Below are positions 18,731 to 27,867 of a DNA stretch of 63,504 bases, one piece after another. The stretch comes from an uncultured bacterium. Lineage in GTDB: Bacteria > Bacillota > Clostridia > UBA1381. The number at the start of each line of letters is the position of its first letter. Positions within the stretch are counted from its first letter, which is position 1. The notes beneath the pieces are model-generated. The model saw only the letters and a program-made list of their open reading frames with translations. It was not told where the DNA came from and did no database searches. Where the stretch lies: assembly GCA_905215805.1 (NCBI GenBank), contig CAJMRL010000014.1:1-63504 (forward strand), written 5' to 3'. The position numbers were made by a program, and so were the translations under genes.

Positions 18731-20542
18731 ATGCCTAATAAAAGACAGGAAAAAATAAGAAATTTTAGTATAATAGCGCATATCGACCATGGAAAAAGTA
18801 CGCTTGCGGACAGGCTTCTTGAGCTTACCGGAGAAGTTGAAGAACGCGATATGGAGGAACAGCTCCTCGATAATATGGACCTTGAGCGTGAGCGAGGAAT
18901 AACAATAAAGGCTCATGCAGTAAAGCTCCGATATAAACGCCCTAAAGACGGAGAAATCTACACACTTAATCTTATAGATACTCCGGGGCACGTTGACTTT
19001 AATTATGAAGTTTCACGAAGCCTTGCTGCATGCGAGGGCGCAATACTTATAGTGGATGCGTCGCAGGGAATTGAGGCTCAGACACTTGCTAATACTTATC
19101 TTGCGGTAGACCATGACCTTGAGGTCGTTCCGGTAATAAATAAAATTGACCTTCCGTCTGCTCAGCCGGATATGGTGATTCAGGAAATAGAAGACGTTAT
19201 AGGAATACCTGCAGAGGACGCTCCGCAGGTCAGTGCAAAAACCGGTCTTAATGTCGAGCAGGTACTTGAGGAAATAGTCGAAAAGATCCCGGCTCCGGAA
19301 GGTGATGAAAATGCTCCGTTACAGGCTCTTATATTTGATTCATATTATGACAGCTATAAGGGCGTCATAGTTTATGTAAGAGTAAAGCAGGGTTCTCTTA
19401 AAGCAGGTCAGCGTATACGCTTTATGGCTACAAATGCTGAATTTGACGTTGTCGAAGTAGGAGAAATGCACCCATCTGGTCTCAGAGTTACTGATTCACT
19501 TGCTGCCGGAGATGTCGGATATATTGCAGCCTCAATAAAGAACATTCAGGATACCCGTGTAGGAGATACGGTTACAACTGTAAAAAATCCGGCAAGTGAA
19601 CCTTTGCCCGGATATAAAAAGGTAAATCCGATGGTTTACTGCGGTATATATCCTGCTGACGGCGCTCAATATGAGGATTTAAAAGAAGCATTGCTTAAGC
19701 TTCAGCTTAACGACGCCGCGCTTATGTTTGAGCCTGAAACCTCGGCTGCGCTTGGATTTGGATTCCGATGCGGATTTTTAGGACTTCTTCATATGGAAAT
19801 TATCCAGGAAAGACTTGAACGTGAATACAATCTTGACCTCGTAACAACCGCCCCCAGCGTTATTTATAAGGTCTTCAAAACAGACGGCGAAATGGTATGG
19901 TGCGATAATCCTACCAATCTTCCTGATCCGGCAGAAATTGAACATATGGAGGAACCTATGGTTAAAGCCACAATTATGGTTCCTAAGGATTATGTGGGAA
20001 ATGTAATGGAGCTTTGTCAGGAAAGACGAGGAATTTTTAAAGACATGACATATATGGATGAAACAAGAGCCGAAATATTCTACGAGCTGCCTCTTAATGA
20101 GATTATATATGACTTTTTTGATGCGCTCAAATCACGTACAAAGGGCTATGCTTCATTCGACTACGAACTTTGCGGATATGCTCCCAGCAAGCTTGTTAAG
20201 CTTGATATTCTTCTCAACGGCGAAATGGTTGATGCGCTTTCATTTATCGTATTTAAGGACAGCGCATATACTCGTGCAAGAAAAATGACTGAAAAGCTAA
20301 AAGAAGCTATCCCTCGTCAGCTCTTTGAAGTACCTATCCAGGCTGCAATCGGAAGTAAGATTATCGCACGCGAAACAGTACGTGCTATGCGCAAGGATGT
20401 ACTTGCAAAATGCTACGGCGGCGATATTACACGTAAGAAGAAGCTCCTCGAAAAACAGAAAGAAGGTAAAAAGCGTATGCGTCAGGTAGGTACAGTTGAA
20501 GTACCTCAAGAGGCGTTTATGTCAGTGCTTAAACTTGATTAA
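18731..20542 (+). CDS. lepA: Elongation factor 4 (LepA)
   Basis: Ribosome-associated GTPase of 603 residues that back-translocates or remodels stalled ribosomes. The GTP-binding motifs AHIDHGKSTLADR (about 17-29), DTPGHVDF and NKIDLPSA are present. The LepA-specific C terminus includes GGDITRKKKLLEKQKEGKKRM. The start ATG is preceded by AGGAG. Downstream is a small Cys-rich gene after 14 bases. In Firmicutes lepA is often near hemN and hrcA; that neighbourhood is not seen here. Confidence 0.97.
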   Translation: MPNKRQEKIRNFSIIAHIDHGKSTLADRLLELTGEVEERDMEEQLLDNMDLERERGITIKAHAVKLRYKRPKDGEIYTLNLIDTPGHVDFNYEVSRSLAACEGAILIVDASQGIEAQTLANTYLAVDHDLEVVPVINKIDLPSAQPDMVIQEIEDVIGIPAEDAPQVSAKTGLNVEQVLEEIVEKIPAPEGDENAPLQALIFDSYYDSYKGVIVYVRVKQGSLKAGQRIRFMATNAEFDVVEVGEMHPSGLRVTDSLAAGDVGYIAASIKNIQDTRVGDTVTTVKNPASEPLPGYKKVNPMVYCGIYPADGAQYEDLKEALLKLQLNDAALMFEPETSAALGFGFRCGFLGLLHMEIIQERLEREYNLDLVTTAPSVIYKVFKTDGEMVWCDNPTNLPDPAEIEHMEEPMVKATIMVPKDYVGNVMELCQERRGIFKDMTYMDETRAEIFYELPLNEIIYDFFDALKSRTKGYASFDYELCGYAPSKLVKLDILLNGEMVDALSFIVFKDSAYTRARKMTEKLKEAIPRQLFEVPIQAAIGSKIIARETVRAMRKDVLAKCYGGDITRKKKLLEKQKEGKKRMRQVGTVEVPQEAFMSVLKLD

Positions 20543-20556
20543 GGAAGTGTTGGTTT

Positions 20557-20778
20557 TTGAACGAAGAACTTGCGAATGCAATTAAGATTTTAAATAAATA
20601 CGATTATATAGCGATACCTATTTCAAAAGGTCAGATGTGTCTTTGCGACGCCTGCACTCAGGACGCATCAAAATGCAGGTATAACTCCATCGGCTATACC
20701 TGCACAAATCTTCGCTGTATTAATGAATACATAAAGGAGCAAATAGATTATAAGTCTATTATATCCCAAATTGAATAA
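20557..20778 (+). CDS. Small cysteine-rich protein of unknown function
   Basis: I do not recognise this 73-residue protein. It starts at TTG (20557) with AAGGAAG 9 bases upstream, 14 bases after lepA, so it is likely cotranscribed. The middle holds six cysteines (CLCDAC, KC, TC, RC at about 28-53), a spacing that could bind a metal. The flanks are helical and charged. It ends exactly where the convergent exoA stop codon begins, leaving no room for a terminator. Confidence 0.6.
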   Translation: MNEELANAIKILNKYDYIAIPISKGQMCLCDACTQDASKCRYNSIGYTCTNLRCINEYIKEQIDYKSIISQIE

Positions 20779-21537
20779 TTAATCCTCTATATCAAGCTCA
20801 ACCGGACAGTGATCCGAGCCTGTTATATCGGAATGTATCTTGGAGTCGATCAGCATCGGCTCCAATTCTTTTGATACGATAAAATAATCAATACGCCAAC
20901 CGGCGTTTCTTTCTCTTGCCTTAAACTGGTAAGACCACCACGAATAACACTCTATCTTATCCGGATAAAAATACCGGAAGGTATCTGTAAATCCGTTATC
21001 CAGAAGTTGTGTCATCTTGCCTCTTTCCTCATCTGTAAAGCCTGCATTTTTACGGTTATTCTTAGGGTTTTTCAAGTCTATTTCCTTATGCGCAACATTC
21101 AGATCTCCGCAGTATACAACGGGTTTATTTTTCTCAAGCTTTTTCAGATATTCAAGCAGCGCATCTTCCCACTCCATTCTATAATCAAGCCTTGTCAAAG
21201 CACGCTGTGAATTAGGAGTATAGCACACAACAAAATAATATTTTTCAAACTCCGCAGTTATAAGTCTTCCCTCATTGTCATGCTCCTCTATGCCCATTCC
21301 ATATGAAACGCTTATCGGCTCCTCCTTTGTAAAAAGAGCTGTTCCGCTGTAGCCTTTCTTTTCAGCATAGTTCCAATAGCTGTGATAACCTTCCGGAGCA
21401 AAATCGATCTGTCCCTCCTGAAGCTTTGTTTCCTGAAGGCAAAATATATCTGCATCAAGCTGATTAAAAACTTCCATAAAATTTTTATTCATTGCGGCTC
21501 TTAGTCCGTTTACATTCCATGATATAAATTTCTTCAT
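20779..21537 (-). CDS. exoA: Exodeoxyribonuclease III (AP endonuclease)
   Basis: Base-excision repair nuclease of the ExoIII/APE1 family, 252 residues. The N-terminal SWNVNGLRAA, the metal-binding Glu in CLQETKLQ (about 36), GDLNVAH and the C-terminal GSDHCPVELD (catalytic Asp-His) are all present. Its ATG overlaps the pyrF stop (ATGA), so it is coupled to the pyrimidine operon as the last gene. Linking DNA repair with pyrimidine synthesis may be simple convenience. Confidence 0.96.
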   Translation of the reverse strand: MKKFISWNVNGLRAAMNKNFMEVFNQLDADIFCLQETKLQEGQIDFAPEGYHSYWNYAEKKGYSGTALFTKEEPISVSYGMGIEEHDNEGRLITAEFEKYYFVVCYTPNSQRALTRLDYRMEWEDALLEYLKKLEKNKPVVYCGDLNVAHKEIDLKNPKNNRKNAGFTDEERGKMTQLLDNGFTDTFRYFYPDKIECYSWWSYQFKARERNAGWRIDYFIVSKELEPMLIDSKIHSDITGSDHCPVELDIED

Positions 21538-22448
21538 AATACACCGGTTATGTCGTCCTTCATGCGCAGAGCCTCTGCTCTCGCCGCCTCGGCGAACTGC
21601 TCCTCCTTATAATCTCCTTTTTTATACGCACACATAATACCTCTTGACGAATTAACAATAGCGCCGAGTCCATCATCGTTAAAGCATGGAAGAACACCCT
21701 TTGCCCCTCCGCCTTGTGCGCCGTATCCCGGAACGAGGAAATATGATTTCGGCATAATTTTTCTCAGAACCTCAGCCTGCTCCGGATATGTCGCTCCTAC
21801 AACAGCTCCTACCGCACCGTATCCACTTTCGCCGATAGTATCATTATTCCATTCATTTACGTGCTCTGCTACTATCTCATACAAATGCTTCTCACCAATA
21901 AGCTTATCCTGAAACTCTCCTGACGATGGATTGGATGTTTTTACAAGTGCAAATATCGCTTTGTCATAATTTTTGCAGTCGTCAACAAACGGTTTTATTC
22001 CATCTGTTCCAAGATACGGATTTACCGTTACGCAATCGACCGGGCACGCGTCAACAAGCTCTCCCTCAAGCTCAACCTTTCCTATATACGCTCTCGAATA
22101 CGCCTCTGCTGTTGAACCTATATCATTACGCTTTACATCCAGAATTATATATAATCCCTTTTCCTTTGCATATTGAATAGTTCTGTGCAAAACCTCCTCG
22201 CCCGGAAGTCCGTACATTTCATAAAAAGCGCTCTGCGGCTTAACTGCCGGAACAACATCATAAAGTGCATCTATAAGCCCCTTATTAAATTCCCAGATAG
22301 CTTCTGCCGCTCCCTTAAGATTTTTTCCGTATTCCTTATAAGCCTTTTCTCTTATATACTCCGGAACGTAATCAATTTTCGGATCCAGTCCTGCTACAGA
22401 TGGATTGCCTTTTTCCTTTATTTTCTTTACCAATAAATCTACTGACAT
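21534..22448 (-). CDS. pyrF: Orotidine-5'-phosphate decarboxylase
   Basis: Last step of UMP synthesis. The 304-residue length and sequence fit the long type 2 subfamily of OMP decarboxylase. The catalytic Lys-Asp core is DVKRNDIGSTAEAYSRAYIG (about 103-122), with the phosphate-binding VGATYPEQ and VPGYGAQGG further on. AAAGGAAAG precedes the ATG. It follows pyrC after a 44-base gap and overlaps exoA by 4 bases. Confidence 0.96.
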   Translation of the reverse strand: MSVDLLVKKIKEKGNPSVAGLDPKIDYVPEYIREKAYKEYGKNLKGAAEAIWEFNKGLIDALYDVVPAVKPQSAFYEMYGLPGEEVLHRTIQYAKEKGLYIILDVKRNDIGSTAEAYSRAYIGKVELEGELVDACPVDCVTVNPYLGTDGIKPFVDDCKNYDKAIFALVKTSNPSSGEFQDKLIGEKHLYEIVAEHVNEWNNDTIGESGYGAVGAVVGATYPEQAEVLRKIMPKSYFLVPGYGAQGGGAKGVLPCFNDDGLGAIVNSSRGIMCAYKKGDYKEEQFAEAARAEALRMKDDITGVL

Positions 22449-22492
22449 AGCTTACTTTCCTTTCGTTTACTTTTATATCTGCCGATAATTTA

Positions 22493-23788
22493 TCACATCA
22501 GCTCTCCTTGATATACTCTTACCTTACCGCCTACTATAACATATTCCGGCTTGCCCTTGAGTGTCCATCCGTCATACGGTGAATTTTTGCCCTTTGAATG
22601 AAGCTTGGTTATGTCAACCGTCCATTCCTTATCAGGATCAAAAATAACCACGTCTGCCGCCTTGCCCACTCCAAGAGTACCTCTTGCTATTCCGAGTATA
22701 TTTGATGGATTTACTGTCATTTTTCTTATAAGCTCATTTATCGTTAGCACTCCCTCATCAACAAGACACTTTATTCCCAGTCCCAAAGAGGTTTCAAGTC
22801 CTACAATACCGTTTTTGGCAAGTGCAAATTCACAGTTCTTTTCATCAATATGATGCGGAGCATGATCAGTTACAATACAGTCAATCGTTCCGTCGGCAAG
22901 TCCTTCTTTTATCGCTGCAACATCATCAGCAGTTCTAAGCGGCGGATTCATCTTTGCATTTGTATTAAATCCCATACACGCTTCTTCGGTCAATGAAAAA
23001 TAATGCGGACAGGTTTCGCAAGTCACCTTAACGCCGCGTTTTTTCGCCTCTCTTACAAGCTCCACTGTTCCCCTCGTGCTTATATGCGCTATATGAACTC
23101 TTTTATTCTCGCCCTCTGCTACAAGAATATCTCTTGCCGCCATAACCTCCTCTGCCGATCTCGGGATTCCTCTCAATCCCATAGCCGTTGCTGTATCACC
23201 GTCATTCATGCTTCCGTCATTTGTAAGTGTAAGCTCCTCACAATGAGAAATAACCGGAATATCAAACATATCGGAATATATTATCGCACGCCGCATCAAT
23301 CCGCTGTCTTCCACCGGACGTCCGTCATCAGAAATAGCAACAGCTCCCGCAAATTTCATCGAACCTATCTCCGCAAGCTCTTTTCCTTCAAGTCCCTTTG
23401 AAACTGCTCCTATAGGATATACATTTGCATATCCTACCTCTTTCGCCTTATTTATTATATATGATACAATAGCCTCGTTATCGCATACAGGTTCGGTGTT
23501 TGGCATACATGCAACAGAAGTCACACCTCCCATAACCGCCGCGCGCGTACCGGATTCAATATCTTCCTTATATTCCTGTCCCGGCTCACGCAAATGAACG
23601 TGCATATCAACCAGTCCCGGCGCAACGATCTTTCCGGACGCATCTATAATCTGAATGTTATTGATCCCTTCAAGATCACTGTTTACTCCTATTTCCGAAA
23701 TAACTCCATCCTCTATAAAGACATCTGTAACCTCGTCTATATTATTTGCTGGATCTATAACTCGTCCGCCTTTAATTAATATTTTCAT
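22493..23788 (-). CDS. pyrC: Dihydroorotase
   Basis: Third step of pyrimidine synthesis, zinc amidohydrolase of class I type, 431 residues. Metal ligands are in DMHVHLREPGQEYKEDI (about 60-76), with further His at SHCEE and IAHISTRG and the catalytic Asp in VTDHAPHH (about 306-313). AAGGCGG precedes the ATG. It lies 23 bases after pyrB. Class I PyrC can associate with PyrB in other species; that is only a possibility here. Confidence 0.96.
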   Translation of the reverse strand: MKILIKGGRVIDPANNIDEVTDVFIEDGVISEIGVNSDLEGINNIQIIDASGKIVAPGLVDMHVHLREPGQEYKEDIESGTRAAVMGGVTSVACMPNTEPVCDNEAIVSYIINKAKEVGYANVYPIGAVSKGLEGKELAEIGSMKFAGAVAISDDGRPVEDSGLMRRAIIYSDMFDIPVISHCEELTLTNDGSMNDGDTATAMGLRGIPRSAEEVMAARDILVAEGENKRVHIAHISTRGTVELVREAKKRGVKVTCETCPHYFSLTEEACMGFNTNAKMNPPLRTADDVAAIKEGLADGTIDCIVTDHAPHHIDEKNCEFALAKNGIVGLETSLGLGIKCLVDEGVLTINELIRKMTVNPSNILGIARGTLGVGKAADVVIFDPDKEWTVDITKLHSKGKNSPYDGWTLKGKPEYVIVGGKVRVYQGELM

Positions 23789-23811
23789 ATTATCCGCCTT
23801 TCTGTCCGTTT

Positions 23812-24741
23812 TTAATTTTCCGTTACCGCAAATCCGCCGCGCGAAAGCAAATACATTACAGCCATACGCACCGCTACTCCATTTGTAACCTGGTCATTTA
23901 TAACGCTTTGCGGTCCGTCTATAACTGAGCTTGAAAACTCGACTCCGCGGTTTACCGGACCTGGGTGCATTACAAGAGCATCCGGCTTTGCAAGCTTCAA
24001 CTTTATATCATCAACTCCAAAGAAACGGTGATATTCCCTTACGCTCGGGAACAAGCCTTTTTTCTGTCTTTCAAGCTGTATTCTCAGTCCCATTACAACA
24101 TCCGCATCAACTATAGCCTCATGCACATTATTAAATGCCTTGACGCCAAGCTTTTCTATTCCCGGAGGCATCAGCGTTGACGGTCCGCCGACCGTAACCT
24201 CTGCGCCAAGCTTTGTGAGTCCGTAAATATTTGAATGCACAACTCTCGAATGGTATACATCACCTATTATAGCAACCTTTAATCCCTTAAAATCACGCTT
24301 GTTTTCTTTTATTGTGAGCATATCCAAAAGCGCCTGTGTAGGATGCTCATTCATGCCGTCGCCTGCATTTATAACGGACGCCGAAACCAAAGGAGCTATT
24401 AAATGCGGCGCACCGCTCATGCTGTGACGCATTACAATAATATCGGTGCCCATTGCATTAAGAGTCATTGCGGTATCTATAAGAGTTTCTCCCTTCTGTA
24501 CCGATGAGCCGCTCGCGGTAATATTCGCCGCATTAGCACTTAAATATTTTGCGGCAAGCTCAAATGACATTCTTGTTCTTGTACTGTTTTCATAAAATAA
24601 ATTTATTACCGTCTTTCCCTGCAAATGCGGCGCTTTTTTCTTTTGCTGTGTCAAAAGATTTTTAAGCTGTTGAGCTGTATTAAGTATATTCATTATTTCA
24701 TCGGCGCTCAGATCCTTTAAGCCCAATAAATCCTGCTTCAT
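23812..24741 (-). CDS. pyrB: Aspartate carbamoyltransferase catalytic subunit
   Basis: Second step of pyrimidine synthesis, 309 residues. The carbamoyl-phosphate loop STRTRMSFE (about 53-61), GDGMNEHPTQALLD (about 130-143) and HPGPVNRGVE are present. The start ATG at 24741 has AAGGAGG upstream; seven extra in-frame residues further upstream lack an RBS. It overlaps the pyrR stop by one base (TAATG). No pyrI regulatory subunit gene follows, as in Bacillus-type operons. Confidence 0.95.
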   Translation of the reverse strand: MKQDLLGLKDLSADEIMNILNTAQQLKNLLTQQKKKAPHLQGKTVINLFYENSTRTRMSFELAAKYLSANAANITASGSSVQKGETLIDTAMTLNAMGTDIIVMRHSMSGAPHLIAPLVSASVINAGDGMNEHPTQALLDMLTIKENKRDFKGLKVAIIGDVYHSRVVHSNIYGLTKLGAEVTVGGPSTLMPPGIEKLGVKAFNNVHEAIVDADVVMGLRIQLERQKKGLFPSVREYHRFFGVDDIKLKLAKPDALVMHPGPVNRGVEFSSSVIDGPQSVINDQVTNGVAVRMAVMYLLSRGGFAVTEN

Positions 24742-25292
24742 TAATTTTCCTCCTTTGCGCATACGGAAACGCGTTCTATTTCATCATCACCGTTTACTTC
24801 TACCCTTATATATTCCGCTCTTGATGTAGGAACGATTCTTCCGGCATAATCTGCCGTGATCGGCAGTTCTCTATTTCCGCGGTCAACAAGAACCGCAAGC
24901 TCTATTTTTTCGGGACGTCCCATATCAAACAGTTCCTCAATTGCCGCGCGTATAGTTCTTCCGGAATACAGCACATCGTCTACAAGGATAATTTTCTTTC
25001 CTTCTATAGAAAATGCTATATCCGTTTCCTCAACAATAGGGTGAGCGCTTAGTCTTGTAAGATCATCACGATAAAATGTTATATCTAATGTCCCCATAGG
25101 CAGACGTATTCCCTCTATTTCCTCTATACGCTTCACAAGCGCCTTTGCCAGAGATACCCCTCTCTTCTGTATACCGATCATTACAAGCTCGTCCGCTCCC
25201 TTGTTTCGCTCTACAATTTCATATGCGATACGGCTTACCGCTCGTTTAGCCGTATCTTTATCCATAATCTCGGATTTTTCATGCAGCTGCAT
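24741..25292 (-). CDS. pyrR: PyrR, uracil phosphoribosyltransferase / pyr regulator
   Basis: RNA-binding attenuation regulator and weak uracil phosphoribosyltransferase, 183 residues. The PRPP-binding motif ILVDDVLYSGRTIRAA (about 98-113) is diagnostic. The start is set by GGGAGGT 7 bases before the ATG at 25292; the longer reading frame lacks an RBS. It heads pyrR-pyrB-pyrC-pyrF-exoA. The 5' leader is only about 50 bases and holds no visible terminator or PyrR-binding loop, so the usual attenuation site is not apparent. Confidence 0.95.
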   Translation of the reverse strand: MQLHEKSEIMDKDTAKRAVSRIAYEIVERNKGADELVMIGIQKRGVSLAKALVKRIEEIEGIRLPMGTLDITFYRDDLTRLSAHPIVEETDIAFSIEGKKIILVDDVLYSGRTIRAAIEELFDMGRPEKIELAVLVDRGNRELPITADYAGRIVPTSRAEYIRVEVNGDDEIERVSVCAKEEN

Positions 25293-25352
25293 AATATGTA
25301 CCTCCCGTTTTACTTTTTCAGTCATCAAATACTGCCTGATCTGCTATGATTT

Positions 25353-25381
25353 ATTATACCACATTTTTTATGTATATGCAA
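25353..25381 (-). promoter_or_regulatory. Promoter for pyrR operon
   Basis: Minus strand TTGCAT (25376-25381), 17-base spacer, TATAAT (25353-25358). It gives a leader of about 50 bases before pyrR, too short for a classic pyr attenuator. Confidence 0.78.
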
Positions 25382-25423
25382 TGAATATGAGCTATTTTTT
25401 GATATTTATTTTTACATCAGAAA

Positions 25424-25455
25424 ACCGCTCTCGCGATACATATCGTAAGAGCGGT
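25424..25455 (-). terminator. lon terminator
   Basis: 8-bp stem ACCGCTCT with AGAGCGGT (25424-25431, 25448-25455) that can extend inward with CGATA/TATCG, followed on the minus strand by TTTT. It sits 8 bases after the lon stop. Confidence 0.8.
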
Positions 25456-25462
25456 CGTCAGC

Positions 25463-27787
25463 TTAACGCAGAGCATTCTGCAAAACCGTATCCATATCCT
25501 TTACAGGAATAAATTCCATTTTCTTTATAAGATTTTTAGGAATATCCTCTAAATCAGCTTTGTTTTCCTCAGGAATAATCACCGTTGTAATTCCTGCACG
25601 ATATGCGGCAAGCGATTTTTCCTTTAATCCTCCTATCGGAAGCACCTTTCCTCTTAACGTAATCTCACCTGTCATTGCAACGTCATTTCTTACCGGCTTT
25701 CCCGAAAGTGCTGATACAAGAGCAGTTGCCATGGTTATGCCGGCGCTTGGTCCGTCCTTTGGAACAGCGCCTTCCGGAACATGAATATGTATATCTTTCT
25801 TTATATAGAAATCATTTCTTATATCAAGCGCCTCTGCATTTGCTCTTATATAGCTTATAGCCGTCATTGCACTCTCTTTCATTACATCACCGAGCTTGCC
25901 TGTAAGCTTGACCTCTCCCTTTCCGTCCATAACATTAACTTCTATAGAAAGAGTATCTCCGCCTACGCTCGTCCATGCTAATCCTCTTGCAACTCCGACA
26001 AGGTCCTCATCATTCTTTTTATCAAACAAAAATTTCTTTCTGCCCAGATAATCAGACACATTCTTTTCCGTTATATGTACAGAGTCCTTGTTCTTTTCAA
26101 GCAAGATTTTTGCTGCTTTTCTGCATAATGCTTCTATTTGCTGTTCAAGCTTTCTTACTCCTGCTTCTCTTGTATAAAACTCTATAACCGTCCTTATTGC
26201 GTTATCATCTATTTTGACCTGCTTATTTGTAAGACCTGTTTTCTCCAGCGCTTTCTTTATAAGATAGTTCTTTGCAATATGGAACTTTTCATCAGACGTA
26301 TAGCCTGAAAGCTCAATTATTTCCATTCTGTCAAGCAGAGGTCTTGACACGGTCTCAAGAGTATTCGCCGTTGTTACAAAAAGTACCTGCGATAAATCAA
26401 AGGGTACTTCTATATAATGATCCCTGAACGAATTATTCTGCTCATAATCCAATACCTCAAGCAATGCTGCAGAAGGATCTCCTTTGTAATCCGCTCCCAT
26501 CTTGTCTATCTCATCCAGAATAATAAGAGGATTTTTAACCTTTGCTTCTCTCATCGCCGCCATGATTCTTCCCTCCATAGCGCCGATATATGTCTTTCTG
26601 TGTCCTCTTATATCTGCCTCATCATGTATACCGCCCAGAGAAATCCTCACGCATTTTCTTCCCAAAGATCTTGCCATTGATTTTGCAACCGACGTTTTTC
26701 CGACACCGGGAGGTCCCACAAGGCATAGAATAGTACCGTTTTTTCCTTTTGTAAAATATCTTACAGCAAGATATTCAAGAACTCTTTCCTTAACCTTTTC
26801 AAGACCGTAATGATCCTCATCAAGCATTTCCTTTGCAGTATCTATATTAAAAACTTCCTTTGTCTTCTTGTTCCACGGAAGATCCAGAACGGTTTCAAGA
26901 TAATTTCTTACAACAGAGCTTTCGGGAGAATTAGGCTGCATTCTTTCAAACCTGCCTACTTCCTTCATAAGCTTTTCCGTAATTTCCTTGCTGGCTTTGA
27001 GCTTATTTATCTTCTTTTTGAACTCTTCCGCCTCTTTCTGAACTCCGTCCTTTTCTCCAAGCTCCTCTGATATTACCTTTAGCTGCTCCCTAAGATAATA
27101 CTCACGCTGGTTTTTATCAATATTTTCCTTTACCTTTTGCGCTATTGTTCTCTCGATCTCGAGCACCTGCATATGGTTATTCATGCCTATAATAATCTTT
27201 TCGGCGCGTTTATATGCGTCAAATTCCTCAAGTAATTCCTGCTTGGCTTCAAGAGGCATTTCAATACTTGCCGCTACCGTATCACACAGCATTCCCAAAT
27301 CGTCCATACTCATAACCATCATAAAATGATCGGCACCAAGCTTTGGATTAACCGCAAAATATTCTTCATATGCTTTTTTTAGTCTGTTTACATATGCCTG
27401 TATCATTGGGCTGTTAGGTGCATAAAGCTCGGTATACTCTTCAACGACTGCCTTTATATACGGCTTTACCGAAACGACCTCACGCATTACACCTCTTGAA
27501 AGTCCGGTAACCACTACCTTCATCTGATTCCCGGGCATATTCATTACTTGACTTATTTTTGCTATTGTTCCAACCGTATATATATCAGACGGCTTTGGAT
27601 TTTCTTTATCTATACTCTTCTGCGCAGCAAGGAATATTTTCGACTCGTTTTGAGTGGCTTCCTTTAAAGCCTGAACAGAAATATCTCTCCCTGCATCAAA
27701 ATTAAGATTCATATGCGGAAACAATACTATACCCCTCATAGGAACTACAGGTATATAATATATGTTCTCCCTTGATGTGTTTTCCAA
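25463..27787 (-). CDS. lon: ATP-dependent protease Lon (LonA)
   Basis: Cytoplasmic AAA+ quality-control protease, 774 residues, the usual LonA length. It has the N-terminal substrate domain from PVVPMRGIVLFPH, Walker A GPPGVGKTS (about 358-366), Walker B LIILDEIDKM, and the catalytic dyad Ser in PKDGPSAGITMATAL (about 680) with Lys in PIGGLKEK (about 722). I start it at TTG 27787 because GAGGTGA lies upstream and the promoter overlaps any longer start. It faces its own promoter immediately 3' of the lonB-like gene. Confidence 0.93.
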   Translation of the reverse strand: MENTSRENIYYIPVVPMRGIVLFPHMNLNFDAGRDISVQALKEATQNESKIFLAAQKSIDKENPKPSDIYTVGTIAKISQVMNMPGNQMKVVVTGLSRGVMREVVSVKPYIKAVVEEYTELYAPNSPMIQAYVNRLKKAYEEYFAVNPKLGADHFMMVMSMDDLGMLCDTVAASIEMPLEAKQELLEEFDAYKRAEKIIIGMNNHMQVLEIERTIAQKVKENIDKNQREYYLREQLKVISEELGEKDGVQKEAEEFKKKINKLKASKEITEKLMKEVGRFERMQPNSPESSVVRNYLETVLDLPWNKKTKEVFNIDTAKEMLDEDHYGLEKVKERVLEYLAVRYFTKGKNGTILCLVGPPGVGKTSVAKSMARSLGRKCVRISLGGIHDEADIRGHRKTYIGAMEGRIMAAMREAKVKNPLIILDEIDKMGADYKGDPSAALLEVLDYEQNNSFRDHYIEVPFDLSQVLFVTTANTLETVSRPLLDRMEIIELSGYTSDEKFHIAKNYLIKKALEKTGLTNKQVKIDDNAIRTVIEFYTREAGVRKLEQQIEALCRKAAKILLEKNKDSVHITEKNVSDYLGRKKFLFDKKNDEDLVGVARGLAWTSVGGDTLSIEVNVMDGKGEVKLTGKLGDVMKESAMTAISYIRANAEALDIRNDFYIKKDIHIHVPEGAVPKDGPSAGITMATALVSALSGKPVRNDVAMTGEITLRGKVLPIGGLKEKSLAAYRAGITTVIIPEENKADLEDIPKNLIKKMEFIPVKDMDTVLQNALR

Positions 27788-27814
27788 TATTGTCACCTCA
27801 CTCGTAATACATCT

Positions 27815-27843
27815 ATTATACCTTTTCCGACGCGATTGGTCAA
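27815..27843 (-). promoter_or_regulatory. lon promoter
   Basis: Minus strand TTGACC (27838-27843), 17-base spacer, TATAAT (27815-27820). Transcription would begin about 27808, so the coding start must be downstream, which supports the TTG at 27787. Confidence 0.85.
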
Positions 27844-27867
27844 GTATATTTTTCAAATTTTCTGTCC

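Noticed and set aside
27788..27867. Frameshifted protease domain of the lonB-like gene
   Set aside because: Only 80 bases lie before lon and they hold the lon promoter; no protease motif in any frame.
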